This document shows, in pieces, positions 1 to 10,872 of a DNA stretch of 64,000 nt (positions are counted from its first letter, which is position 1; the number at the start of each line of letters is the position of its first letter). The position numbers were made by a program, and so were the translations under genes. Below the pieces are notes generated by a model that had not been told where the DNA came from, searched no databases, and was given only the letters and a program-made list of their open reading frames with translations. Source of the DNA: Andalucia godoyi (lineage: Eukaryota; Discoba; Jakobea; Jakobida; Andaluciidae); the NCBI GenBank assembly GCA_009859145.1, contig VRVR01000013.1, positions 310,001-374,000 on the forward strand. Direction: 5' to 3'.

Positions 1-306
1 CTTGCCGTTCATCCACGCATGCTCAAACAAGTCGATCGCCGCGATGGCCGACCTCAAGACTCGTCGCGATTCTTGCTCATCCGTATTCGGAGGAACATGA
101 ACAAAGCACAGACCATTCCGGCCTCCTCCTCCTCCAGCTGCTGTTGCTGAATCCGGCCTTTGATGCTTCTGTGCACATATGGCAAGAAATCCGAGTGAAA
201 ACAAGCTCGTGAGCTCCATGCACGTGTTCAGCAATTCCGCTGAATCCAACCCGAGTGCCTCCAATCTGGTTTTGTAAAATTGCCATTCCGATTGCTCGCT
301 GTTCGT

Positions 307-340
<34 letters not shown>

Positions 341-648
341 GTGTCACTGTACTTGTGCTTCTGATTGCCAGAGTCAAGAAGCACAGAAGAGAAGAACAAT
401 GCATGCCAGTCTCGGTCGAGATCGTCCATTTGCGTCGTCATCGCTATATGTTGGCTCCATGTTTCCTTGTCTTGCGCAGCCACGGTCGCAAACACGGGCA
501 CAGAAGTGCTTGCGACGAACACACTCGGCTCACCGTCCGTTCCAGAACACGGCGGACAACGACACTCGGATGGATTGCTCGACAAGTGCGAAAAAAGACG
601 CTCCAATCGATGCACAGACTTCGAAGACATCATCAAGAACGCACACAT
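1..648 (-). CDS. Hypothetical protein, 3'-truncated by the window edge
   Basis: An uninterrupted frame of 216 codons runs from ATG at 648 leftward off position 1, so only the N-terminal part is present. An in-frame TAA lies upstream of the start. A second start choice is the double ATG at 628-633. The protein has a Cys/Pro-containing N-terminus, then a pure Asp run at about residues 97-107 encoded by GAT/GAC repeats, and a Gly-rich run followed by a segment reading VLRSAIAAIDLFEHAWMNGK at the edge. I recognise no domain. The composition and the long open frame argue for a real gene, and the nested forward-strand frames look like its shadows. Its 5' end is head-to-tail with the SFI1-like gene, 234 bp away. 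Confidence 0.7.
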
Positions 649-882
649 TCCAGCGAACACCCAGCACCATACAGACCAGCGCACAACAAAAAACAAAAAA
701 AAATGCCATTGTTCAGCACTTAATCTTTAGATTTCGCGTATGATTACGACTGGCTGTTGCGAGAAAAAGGCGGGGGCGAATAAAGGAGGCGATACGTTTA
801 TATAACGATATCTGTACTGTACACATGTAATTATAAATTAGGACTGGAAAAAATCAAAAAAGAGGGGTTGGGTTGAATACTG
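649..882. other. Spacer between two minus-strand genes
   Basis: AT-rich stretch of 234 bp that should hold the 3' end of the SFI1-like transcript and the promoter of the gene to its left. No further gene is visible. Confidence 0.5.
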
Positions 883-3800
883 CTATAAAAAAGACAGTGG
901 CACTCTGGGCTCGTGAATGGCCATGGGACCGGGTCTGTAATACGCTTTGGATTGGGCTGCGTGAGAGGAAACGTCTCGTGCAAAGGGTGCTGTCTCCGGA
1001 CAGCGCAAGAAATGAGATTGGTTCTCCTTGAGCTGGAGATCGGAATGCCGAATTTGCTTCTTGAGATTTTCTTGAAAGTCCTTTGCTCGAATCCGTCGAA
1101 TCATGTTTGCTCGGCGTAGCCAGAACAGAAAGACGCGGTCCATCATCTTGTTTCGCACGCGAATTCGCATGTCAGTGGAAGCTTTGGTTTCCCGCTTGTT
1201 TCTCACAACAACTTCACGCCACTTCCGAATGACGCGGATCATCAGATCGCATTCAAAAGCCTTGAACTGCGGACGCAAAAACGACAAGAACCGCTGGTTT
1301 TGCGCTTGCATAGCGGTTTTGGTCGATGGTATGTGCACGAGGATTCCAGATGCGGATCTGATGTGGCTCGGAGAAGGCGCATGGCTTGTCTCGTGGAGGG
1401 ATAAGGACGATTCTTTCGAACGAGGATCTGTTGAATTGGACAGTTTGGCAATCCGTTCCATAGACAAGACTGTGGACTTTGGATCAAGCGTTCCGGACTG
1501 CTTCTTGGACATTCGGCCAAAGTAGAATTCGTCGGCCGCGGACTGGAGTGCCGCAATTCTCTTACGGTCTGCAAACCGCAACCTCCACTTCGAAAATGAC
1601 CTCTTCGTGATGCCCGGACGGGCTAAGTGGTCCGCCGCAGCCTTGTCCTTCCGGTCCTCTTTCCGCCTGTGCACAAACAAAATCCAGGATATCACGCACC
1701 GATGCTGAAGACGGCGAGCACGAGCTTCCAGCAACGCTTTCCTCTTCTTGTACATGGAGGATTGTGCACAGGTATACTGCTTCCATGTGCGCAGGCAGCG
1801 TAGAGCAAATTTCCAGGCTGATCGCTGACGTGCGAGGCGCACGCATCGATTGAGCAGAGTGCGAGTTTTCCACAAGACAAATGACCTCTTCACTTGCATG
1901 CGCCGGTGAATTTGTGCCGGTCGAGCGTGACAACTGTCCGCAGTGGACTCTCGCCAGTTTCGAAGAATGACCCGAGCAATGACATCGGTTCTCTTCAAAG
2001 ACTGCCAAAACCGTTGTTTCCAGATCCGAAGAGCACGGGCTGCGGTTTGTCGGCCATTGATCATCGAAATGAGGGTCTTCCGACGGCGAACGAAATCCTT
2101 CCAGGCAAGGAAGCATTCGATCGACCGTCGGTACACACGTCGCACAGCGAAGGCTTGGACTTTCACACGATTCTCGACACTCGATTTCCAGAAGCGGAAC
2201 GATTTTCCCAGGAGAGCACACACTCTCCAGTTAACAGCAATGTCCTCTTGGTACTGCCGGAATCTATGGAAATCAGATTTTCGGACGTGTTTTCTCCAGC
2301 CGCGAAACGCCATACGAAGGACATCCTCATTTTCAAGCTCTTCTGGATATTCAAACAACCGGAAATTCCAAAACATGAGCGCTCTGTTGAACACCCGCTT
2401 CACTAGCTGTCGATTCCCCAGTCGAGATTTCCACAGATGCCAACAATAGTGAATCTTCCGTCCATGACTCTTTGACTGCACTGATCTGATGATGTGGGCT
2501 TCCAATCGCCGTCGTAAAGCGAATTGTTTCCAGACCGTCATCACCCTTCGCAGATGGCGATGCGAATCTACTTCAATGCTGCGAAGCGTCTTTATCAGCA
2601 ATTCTCGCTTCAGCTGCACAAGCTTCTTGAGACGGCCAAGGTATTTTGCGAGATAGATCTTTCTGTAGCCGATGGTTCCCAGGGCAACTTCCGTCTCTGC
2701 CAGCCTCCGCGAAATGGATCGCCACCAAAAGAAAACGTCCATTATGTCACGGTGCTTCATTTTCTCGGTCAGCGAATGCAGACCCTCGACGCGACGCTTG
2801 GCCATGTCGCGCCACTTGGGCAGCATTCTCTTCATGACAATGCGCAGCATCATCTCATTGGACTTCCTTCCGACATAGCGTTCCAGGAACGCATCATACC
2901 AAATAGCAAGGCAAGCACGTCCAAGTTTGTTTCGATAAAAAAGAGTTGCTTGCTGCAGCAACGAACGATCGGCAACAGGGGTATCTGATTTCGGCAAGTC
3001 CTCCTTCAACATCATCACGAACATGGCAGCGTGTGCAGGAGAAAAGCTCGGTCCAATCATCGGGTTTCCGTCAATCTGCGCCTTTGCCTGGCATGCCACT
3101 CTTCCATAAGACTTGAGCGTGGGCATAAGCTCTCGGATATCCGTAACAACATTCGGAAACGTGAACGACGGTGCGGACACTGGACAGGATGATGCAGTGT
3201 CGGGCGTGTATTGAGAAATGGACATTCCAGCGCCGCCGGGCTTTGAGGAGCCTGCCGACGAAACGCGATCGTACGAAATGGGTGCCCTTTTAGGCAAGGA
3301 AAGTGCTGAGGAGATTCGTGGCGGAGGTGCTGGCTTGCTGCTGCTGGTCACGGAAACCGGAGTTGGTGCCAATGAAGAGACTGTGGACGCTTCATCGTCT
3401 CTGCGGCTCTTAATGGGCTTAGGGCGCATAGATTCTGCCCGGCGCACCACAGACGCGTCTGCGTGATGCAGTCGGGTCGCGGGTATGTTATGTACACTTG
3501 AAGTCCGGGAAATGGGACCCACATCTCCAGCGCCTCTCTTGAGAATATGGGAAACACTGTCCGTTGACGATGTGCCAAGATGCTCGAGGAAATCCTCAAC
3601 AGTTGAGACATCAGTTATGGTGGCGTCCTGAGGCGACAGTGACGGGATTCCCTTGTTCTCGCGGAATTCTCGACGAAGGGCCGACAGCTTTGCAGTTTCG
3701 TCGCCATGGCGTAGATAGAATCTCGAAATCAACCCGGAAAAAGCGGACGAAGCGGAGAAATTGGTATCGAGCGTTGCAGCCCCCGCAGCATTGGAAGACG

Positions 3801-6233
3801 CCATGAGCTGCAGTCGCTCTTTGGCCACATGGTCCCGCATGACAATCGATCTCCAAGCCACAAAAGCTTTTGCTTTGGAACTGTAAACAGCATAGCGACC
3901 GACCATCGCAGACTGCATTTCATCCAAAATAATACGCCGACTCAAAAACTTCATCCTGCGAAACGCGTGTAGCATCAGAGAACATAGATAGTGCTTGTCC
4001 GCTTTCAGTACATTCACGAAACTTGCAAACCACCAATGGAAACATTGACGTTGAATCCGCTTCTGGCGACGCTGGCTGACCGACTCCACTCTGGAAACGA
4101 GATCAAGCGACTGTGAAGCGAACGCTCGAAGCGACGACAGACAACTTTGGGCGATGCGAACGGCGACAGCTTCGTCGGCGGCGTCCACTGCACGCTCGAT
4201 TAAATTTCTTCTGCGAGACAGGAACTGGAGATGCCGAAGAAACAACTTGGCGATGGTTCTTGTTGCAACCTGGCTATGCAGATGCGACTGTAACGAGGAG
4301 ATTTCCTTGTGAGAAGCGTGGGTAGCCGAAATTCTTGACGACGTACCAGCCTGCGCCAAGCCCCCGCGCATCCTTGATAAATGGGAACCGAGGCCCTTGA
4401 CAGATTTGGAAGTCCGAACAGCAGTTTCAACCTTTTTGCGCTCTTGCGCTCGCATCAACAGCAAATCGCGCAGTGCTTCGTCTGCTCCGTCGTACAAAGC
4501 CCTGTTTTGCAAAGAGTGTGCTGCTTCAAAGTCTCTTATCGATGCACCCTTTTCCTCAAGAACTTCGGATCGTATTCCAAGGCACAAAGCAAGAAAGGGA
4601 TCCAAAGGAGAGCCTCGCGATGAATCGTCAGAGACTGAGTATGGGCGCTGACGGCAGCTAAGAAAACTATGCGGCTCTGCTCGCTCAGAATCGAGGGACA
4701 CTCCAGACACATAGGAGGACGATGATATTGCAAAAGACGAGTCTTGCGCATGAGCAGGCTTGGATCCGCTTGACGGTTCGTGTTGGCGGACAGCGGTCGA
4801 AAGCGCAAGATTATGAGACGTTTGGGCCGATGGCACTGTAACCTCGACACGAGAGGGCGAGAATGAGAGGCGTTTTCGAGGTCCTTGGACCATGGTATCG
4901 GCGGGCACAGAGCTTGTTCTGCAATCGGGATCCATTCTGTCAATGATTGTTTCATGCAACGGACTGACACCATAGCTGCGGGGATACGGCGACGTTTTAG
5001 GCAGATCAGCGATGGCATTGCGACCAGGAGTGGATTGGAGCGAGGGAGGTACTGATAAGGTCCGTGAATACGAGGTGTCGGCAGTCCTTCCACGAGCACC
5101 GCTTGCGCTAACTGATCGACCGGAGTGCAGCGTACGCGGTGCAGGAACATTCGACAAATACTGCTCGAGCTCTGACAAGTTAGCGGAGACAAAAGGCTCT
5201 CCTGCTGCTCTTCTTTCGACTTTTGCATCAATCTCTCTCTTTCTGCTTTCGACATCGGACTCTGAAAGAACCCTCCGATCCACCGCAGCGGGTTTCGGTG
5301 GGGCTGCGTGAACGGTCACCTGCGGCTGCAATCGGGGTGAAGGCGGTACCGAGGAGCCTATGCTAGATATGTCGTCTGGATCCTCGATAGCGATCTGGGT
5401 CTTCTTGTTTCGCGATTCTGGAGTTTGCGTCGACAGAGACTTCGGTCTCGATTTCAGAGGGGTCACACCAGCTCGATCCAGACGAATTAACTGGGACTCT
5501 GACTGCACCGAAGAATGCTGAGCGGAAGCAGAGACAAGAGCTCGTGACAGCTCTCGCAAAGGCGAGTGGTCATCTTCCAAAGCCTCCACAGTCTCCTCCC
5601 ATTCCGGGTACGAACTCGAACGAAGATTTGTAACTTGTGGACGAGATCGTGGTTGCACCAGACCCGCCGCCGCCGACGCAGTAGTAGCCTCTGTTTCGGC
5701 AGAACGCTTCAGATACCGGTCAATGTTGGGTGATTTATCTCTGTGCAACTGTTCTTCACGAGTTTTTTTCAACTCGGATTGCTTCCTCGCTGAGGGGAAC
5801 TCAAAGACCAAAGACTTTTGTGGCGATGGCGCCCCAGTGCGAAGCGACGCATCCATTGTCTGGAACGCTCTACTTGGGCTGACACTGACCCCGACTCGTT
5901 CCAACGTAAAATAAACACAAACGCCATTTAGATTAGGAAATGAAGACACGGATCGACTGGAGTACTAGCTGAATTCGAAAGGAAACATACGTCGGTGTTC
6001 TCGTAGACGACTTGAGATCAGAATCTGCTGATGATTTTGGTCGAAAAGCAACTGGTACACTGGATCTGCAACGAATTAAAAAAACACAATGTAAGACGCG
6101 AGAACAAGCATAATTGCGGGAAAAAAACATGCAACAACGAAGTTAAAAAGAGCAAGAGCCCCGCCGCATACTGTTCTCGTGGTTTATCGGGAGAAATAGG
6201 ATGGTTCACAAGGAACCTCACTGTTTTCTTCAT
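883..6233 (-). CDS. SFI1: SFI1-like centrin-binding repeat protein (spliced, 3 exons)
   Basis: Long protein with many copies of a short alpha-helical motif built around a conserved aromatic/Trp plus basic residues (for example AFRGWRKHVRK, ECFLAWKDFVRR, SFVLWKTRTLLNR), the pattern of Sfi1 repeats that bind centrin in centrosome or basal-body linkers. Repeats are densest in the C-terminal 700 residues; the N-terminal half is Ser/Pro-rich and probably disordered. The gene reads through two introns: exon 1 is 6172-6233 (starts MKKTVRFLVNHP), exon 2 is 5991-6065, exon 3 is 883-5878. Donors are GTATGC and GTATGT, acceptors are TTGCAG and TGTCAG, and the three exons join in frame to 1710 residues. 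The assignment rests on motif spacing. Other centrin- or calmodulin-binding W-repeat proteins remain possible. Confidence 0.75.
5879..5990 (-). other. Spliceosomal intron 2 of the SFI1-like gene
   Basis: Intron of 112 bp with a GTATGT donor and a TGTCAG acceptor. Removing it joins codon 46 (AC+C) in frame. A nearer AG would put TAG immediately in frame, which decides the acceptor. Confidence 0.7.
6066..6171 (-). other. Spliceosomal intron 1 of the SFI1-like gene
   Basis: Intron of 106 bp with a GTATGC donor and a T-rich tract ending TTCGTTGCAG. It splits codon 21 (CA+A, Gln). Confidence 0.7.
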
Positions 6234-6808
6234 GAACGCCGAGTCGTGTTTTTCACAATGTTAACACACACCGCCTTTTTTCTTTAATGCATGCGGAACA
6301 CCCAGCAGGAATACAAAACTGGAATACGTTAACTGTGAATCCAAACCAACTGAAACAGCCAATAAAAATAATATTAAAAAAAATCAAAAGCAGCAACAAC
6401 AAAAAACAAGAACAGACAGAAAACGAGGGAAGCCATTTGCTGTAGACTCTGCGTCTTTTGCGAGGGAAACTGACTGCATGACAATTTCGTTATTGTCAGA
6501 GAAGTTCCCCGACGCATTAACGTTCTGTTGCCAAAATCACCCGATAAGTCCCCGCTTTCCGGTTTGCTCATACGTTGTTCAAACCCATCGTTTTCGTTTT
6601 TGCCTTTCGTTTTGTTGCAGTTTCTTTTTGCAGCTTCTTTCCCCCTCCATCATTCAGTCGCAGCCAGCTTGTTTACTTTTCCCCCCCTCGGTGTCTCGGT
6701 GTCTCGGTGTCTTGGTGTCTTGGTGTCTTGGTGTCTTGGTGTCTTGGTGTCTTGGTGTCTTGGTGCCTTGGTGTCTTGGTGTCTTGGTGTCTTGGGAATA
6801 TCCACTAG
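6234..6808. promoter_or_regulatory. Divergent spacer between the SFI1-like and TOG-LRR genes
   Basis: 575 bp between head-to-head start codons, so it should hold both promoters. It contains A-rich tracts around 6360-6420, a pyrimidine-rich stretch at 6590-6690 and the minisatellite listed separately. No gene is seen. Confidence 0.5.
6688..6795 (+). repeat. 8-bp minisatellite, about 13 copies of GGTGTCTT
   Basis: Near-perfect tandem array; the first copies read GGTGTCTC and one carries GGTGCCTT. It ends 13 bp before the ATG of the TOG-LRR gene, so it lies in that gene's 5' leader or core promoter. Confidence 0.95.
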
Positions 6809-8830
6809 ATGAGTGAAGTTGTGCAGCCGGATAGTTTCCAGCTGCTGTTCGGAGACTCGCTGGATGAGAAACTGCTTTCAAAGACGTGGCAGGACCGAGT
6901 GGCTGCGCTTGCAGACTCGACGCTGTTGTTAAAGCAATCTGCTGCTGTGAATCCGAAGCTTGTTCTGTGTCCTTCGACAACGTTGCCTGTGAGCAAGTCC
7001 GTACTATTTGAGGCTTATGCGGCGCTAATTAAGCGAGGACTCGAAGACAAGATCATGCATGTGTCGTTCGCTGCGGCAAAGCTACTCAGAGATGTGCTGC
7101 AACCTTCAGACCCCGATATCCAAGAAATCACTCAGAAGTGCTCGAGGCAGAATGAAGCCGGCATTGTGAAGGCGTTTGATCCTGTCTGCGATGCGTTGAT
7201 TGCGAAGCTGAATGATACAAACGGCCGGGTCCGCACCATGGGACAGACAGGCCTTTTGACATTGGCGAACCACCCGTGTCTCAAATCGGGCCCTGTGCTT
7301 TGCCGGCTTGTCAACTTTCAGTCCAAAACTGCTTTTCAACCCAAGGGCCTTGAAGCAAGGCTGCAGAGTCTTCAGCAGGTCCTTTCCAAGGACAAATCCG
7401 TAGAAGATGCCAGCCTCCTGGAAGGTCTGATACGTTTTCTTTGCCCTTTGCTTACCCATGCAAATGCTTCTGTGCGCGAGAATGCATTTGCGTGCTGCAA
7501 AATCTTGCATTCACAAGACTCTGCGATGTTTTCCGCAGTGCTGGAAAGGGTGCTGGCCGAATGCGGCCTCTCTTCTGCACAGAGCTCAAAGTCTTCCGCC
7601 TCGAGGACGCGACTCTCGGTGCGCAGCAGCTCCGGTCACACAGTGTCTTCCAGTACTGACAACAGCGCAGCCGCCAATGCAATGCTTCAGACGGTGCTGG
7701 AATACTGTCTGTCTAGAGGCGTTCCGCGAACTGCGGACTTCCGTGGTGACACGACGAACGAGTGCAATGGCACCGCAGATGGCTCTGGCCCCCCGGATGT
7801 CGTTGCTTCTTCTCGCACTCCGTCTCCGAATTTAGTGACGGATTCAGAGTTGTCCTTAATTTCACGATTTTCGAGAGAGAAAAAATTCAAATACGAGTCG
7901 AATGCTGATTTTTGCGCTCGTCTCACACATCTGTTCATGAATCAGAGCGAGCTGCGGTCACTTCCAGACGTCTTGAACTGTTTGCCGAATCTTTCCGTGC
8001 TGTACGCATACGGCAACCAAATCAAAGATATTTCTGCATTGAGTCGAGGTGGAACGTTGCTGTCAAGCATTTATCTGCAGGATAATGCCATTTCCGACTT
8101 GTCGCCAAGCGTATGCATTTCTCTGTGCAATGTTCGGAAGCTCTTCCTTGACCACAACGCGATCTGCGAGTTGTCCGGTTTGGAGTGCATGTCCCATCTG
8201 GAGGAGTTGCATGTCTCTCATCAACAGGGCTGCAATGTTGGCCATCCGCTTACTATCGCCCCGGCCTCACTGGAAGCTCTGTCAAAGACGTTGCGAATTC
8301 TGAATATTGCAGGAAACGGCATTTCGACGCTTGGCCCGTTTTCACCCATGAGATCTCTCGAAGTTCTCATTGTGGCGAAGAATGACATTTCAGACACCGT
8401 CTTGGAGGAGACGCTCCAAGTGCTTCGCAGATTCAGCAGACTGCAAGAAGTTGATTTTCGAGGCAATCCGATTTGCAGCCTGGGCCCCAAGCTGCGGGAG
8501 CATGTCATAGTGAACACAAGCCGCATTCTCGTCGTCAACGGTTCCGAAGTCAAAGAGCAAGATCGAATGTTCGTTTGTCGTTTCTCGCAGCTGAAGAAGA
8601 AGCGCGATCAGCAGGAAGTTCCAATTCGAGAGTTTGCCGATTCAGAAGACGGTGCCGCACAATCCGGCTCAGAAGATCGCAGCGTGCACTATTCTCAGCA
8701 CGCCGAGTCGGATTCGAAGTTCCCCAGAACAGACCCTCATATTGTTTCGCTGCCTCCGCGGACGTCCTCTGTGCCAAGTGCTGGTGGCTTCCGAATTGAC
8801 TCGAGAAAACTCCCGTGTAAGTTCGGATAG
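6809..8830 (+). CDS. CEP104-type TOG domain fused to leucine-rich repeats
   Basis: 673 residues. Residues about 8-250 form a HEAT-like array that opens with FGDSLDEKLLSKTWQDRVAAL, the tryptophan-containing first helix typical of TOG tubulin-binding domains and closest in feel to the CEP104 TOG. It continues with LNDTNGRVRTMGQ and ANASVRENA helices. Residues about 350-590 are leucine-rich repeats of the 22-residue type (LPNLSVLYAYGNQIKDISAL, LRILNIAGNGISTLGPF) with a capping segment that includes EVDFRGNP. The C-terminus is low complexity. The family knowledge suggests binding of tubulin or microtubule tips, perhaps in the cilium; the combination with LRRs is inferred from one continuous frame. 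The ATG at 6809 directly follows the minisatellite. Confidence 0.8.
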   Translation: MSEVVQPDSFQLLFGDSLDEKLLSKTWQDRVAALADSTLLLKQSAAVNPKLVLCPSTTLPVSKSVLFEAYAALIKRGLEDKIMHVSFAAAKLLRDVLQPSDPDIQEITQKCSRQNEAGIVKAFDPVCDALIAKLNDTNGRVRTMGQTGLLTLANHPCLKSGPVLCRLVNFQSKTAFQPKGLEARLQSLQQVLSKDKSVEDASLLEGLIRFLCPLLTHANASVRENAFACCKILHSQDSAMFSAVLERVLAECGLSSAQSSKSSASRTRLSVRSSSGHTVSSSTDNSAAANAMLQTVLEYCLSRGVPRTADFRGDTTNECNGTADGSGPPDVVASSRTPSPNLVTDSELSLISRFSREKKFKYESNADFCARLTHLFMNQSELRSLPDVLNCLPNLSVLYAYGNQIKDISALSRGGTLLSSIYLQDNAISDLSPSVCISLCNVRKLFLDHNAICELSGLECMSHLEELHVSHQQGCNVGHPLTIAPASLEALSKTLRILNIAGNGISTLGPFSPMRSLEVLIVAKNDISDTVLEETLQVLRRFSRLQEVDFRGNPICSLGPKLREHVIVNTSRILVVNGSEVKEQDRMFVCRFSQLKKKRDQQEVPIREFADSEDGAAQSGSEDRSVHYSQHAESDSKFPRTDPHIVSLPPRTSSVPSAGGFRIDSRKLPCKFG

Positions 8831-9132
8831 GTTGATCAGAACATTCCTCTGCCGTCGACTTCAACAAAAACGTAGTGTACAGAAAAGGAATGTATATGTA
8901 TATGTATATGCGTACCACATGTTTTTTTTAAAAATTATTAATTAATTCGAGAACAACAAGCAAGGGGGCGAATCAATCATCAAACAAGGATGCGAAGCGG
9001 CGAACGAGGACGATCCAACCAACAAACAAACCAGCAAATCACACAAAACCAAGCAAACACAAAACACAAACGCTGCGCTTCAAAAACAAAAACAAAAAAC
9101 AAAAAAAGAAACGCAATCTGGCAAGCCGTGTT
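8831..9132. other. Convergent intergenic spacer
   Basis: 302 bp between the 3' ends of the TOG-LRR gene and malic enzyme. It holds a short TATATG microsatellite at 8890-8912 and A/C-rich low-complexity sequence from 8985 on. No coding signal is seen. Confidence 0.6.
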
Positions 9133-10872
9133 TTAATTCAGCAGCTGCGGATAGCTAGGGAAGTACATGTTGTCTCGCACAAGGCGCTCGATCGATCGAG
9201 GTCTTGGGATCGTCGCATTGTTAGTATCAAATGCAATAGTTGCAACCTTCACTGCGATGATCTCCGAGACTTCACGGATGCGCTGGATAGAGGGGAACAG
9301 CCGTCCCTCTTTTTCCTCATCTCCGGTGACAAGGCTCGAGATGGTCTGCGCAGCAACAAAGAACATTTCGTCTGTAACGTGCTTGGCATACGCGGACAGA
9401 ACACCTTGCGCAACACCGGGGAACACATACACATTGTTGGCCTGCGACGGGCACACTGTGTTGCCCTTGATAGACAGCTTGTTGAAAGGGGATCCCGAAG
9501 CAAACAGGCAGCGACCGTCAGTCCACGCGAACGCCTGCTCGGCAGTGCACTCCGCACACGATGTAGGGTTTGAGAGCGGGAACACCACAGGGCGTTTGTT
9601 GATTTCGGCCATGTAGCGAACGCATTCCTCGGTAAATGTGCCGCCCTGTCCAGACACTCCAATAATTGCGGTCGGCTTAAGGGTTTTGACGACTTCGAAC
9701 CAATCTGCAATTTCAGGGAATCCCTCATGAGCAAATCGAAGCTTGTGGTGCTGAAGCTCGTGCTTTCTGCTGGCGACAACGAGACCCTTCGAGTCAAACA
9801 AGAAGCAGCGCTTGATTGCCTCTTCTTCCGGAACGCCCTCTTGCTTGATGGCCTCGGCAACCAAATCGGCAATGCCGCGAGCTGCTTCTCCGGCTCCCAT
9901 AAACAGGACACGTTCGTCCTTCATGCTTGTTCCCTTGATGCGAACAGCCGACAGCAAGCCAGCAAGCGTAACTGCAGCGGTACCCTGGATGTCGTCATTG
10001 AAGGTGAGAATCTTATCTCTATAATGTTCCAGTAAATGGAACGCAGATGAAGATTGAACATCCTCCCACTGAATCAGCACATGTGCGAATTTCTTCGTGG
10101 CTGCCTGCACAAACTCCTCGACGAGTTCGTAGTACTCGGGGCCCTTCTCACGGTGGCGGCTCAGTCCAGGGTAGAGAGGATCTGCCAGCAGCTTCTTGTT
10201 GTCCGTTCCAACATCCAACGTGATAGGAAGCGTTGTGGCCGGATGAACACCTCCCACAGCCGTGAACAAGGTGAGCTTTCCAACCGGAATCGGATGTCCA
10301 TTGCAACCGAGATCTCCGAGTCCCAGGATCCGACCACCGTCTGTCACCACAATTGCTCTAACCTGATCCGTCGGATAGTTGTCGAGAATTTCAGCAACGT
10401 GTCCCTTATCCTCGATCGAGATGTACAATCCGCGCGGACGATTGAAGATGTGTCCGTACCGAAGACAGGCCTCGCCAACTGTCGGCGTGTACACAATAGG
10501 CATCAGCTCTTCAATATGCTGTCCCAAAAGCGAGTAGAACAGCGTGATGTTGCGATCCTCCAGAAGATGCAGGAACTGGTACTTGTCAAGCGGAGTTGCA
10601 CAGCGCTGCAGAGACGCGTATGCTCGCTCAACCTGCGTTTCAAGAGTCGCAACACGCGGAGGAATAAGCCCGCGAAGCCCAAGACGGTCGCGCTCTTCCA
10701 TCGTAAACGCAGTCGACTTGTTGTAAAGCCGAGAGTTCAAAACGTCAATCCCCCGAAGTACGGGAGGGTCAAAGAGCGAAAGGTTCTTTCGAGCCGAAGA
10801 CGCAGCATACAAAGACGACCCACCAGGCGTCACAGGAGACTTTGGAGTTTCCGTAGGTGTGCTCGCTGACAT
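9133..10872 (-). CDS. Malic enzyme, probably NADP-dependent
   Basis: Oxidative decarboxylation of malate to pyruvate and CO2. 579 residues from ATG 10872 (context AAAATG); an upstream in-frame start at 10911 would add 13 residues. Visible family motifs are YTPTVGEAC with the catalytic Tyr, the GRILGLGDLGCNGHPIPVGK block, the metal-binding FNDDIQGTA signature, and a Rossmann motif in VLFMGAGEAARGIADL. After it comes FLFDSKGLVVASR and LQHHKLRFAHE, which resembles plant and animal NADP-specific enzymes (DSKG plus a downstream lysine) more than NAD-type enzymes. No clear mitochondrial presequence is visible, so a cytosolic location is likely but not shown. It is convergent with the TOG-LRR gene. 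Confidence 0.96.
   Translation of the reverse strand: MSASTPTETPKSPVTPGGSSLYAASSARKNLSLFDPPVLRGIDVLNSRLYNKSTAFTMEERDRLGLRGLIPPRVATLETQVERAYASLQRCATPLDKYQFLHLLEDRNITLFYSLLGQHIEELMPIVYTPTVGEACLRYGHIFNRPRGLYISIEDKGHVAEILDNYPTDQVRAIVVTDGGRILGLGDLGCNGHPIPVGKLTLFTAVGGVHPATTLPITLDVGTDNKKLLADPLYPGLSRHREKGPEYYELVEEFVQAATKKFAHVLIQWEDVQSSSAFHLLEHYRDKILTFNDDIQGTAAVTLAGLLSAVRIKGTSMKDERVLFMGAGEAARGIADLVAEAIKQEGVPEEEAIKRCFLFDSKGLVVASRKHELQHHKLRFAHEGFPEIADWFEVVKTLKPTAIIGVSGQGGTFTEECVRYMAEINKRPVVFPLSNPTSCAECTAEQAFAWTDGRCLFASGSPFNKLSIKGNTVCPSQANNVYVFPGVAQGVLSAYAKHVTDEMFFVAAQTISSLVTGDEEKEGRLFPSIQRIREVSEIIAVKVATIAFDTNNATIPRPRSIERLVRDNMYFPSYPQLLN

Noticed and set aside
5930-5968. Nearer AG acceptor for SFI1-like exon 3
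   Set aside because: Using it brings TAG into frame at once; the TGTCAG at 5879-5884 gives an open joined frame.
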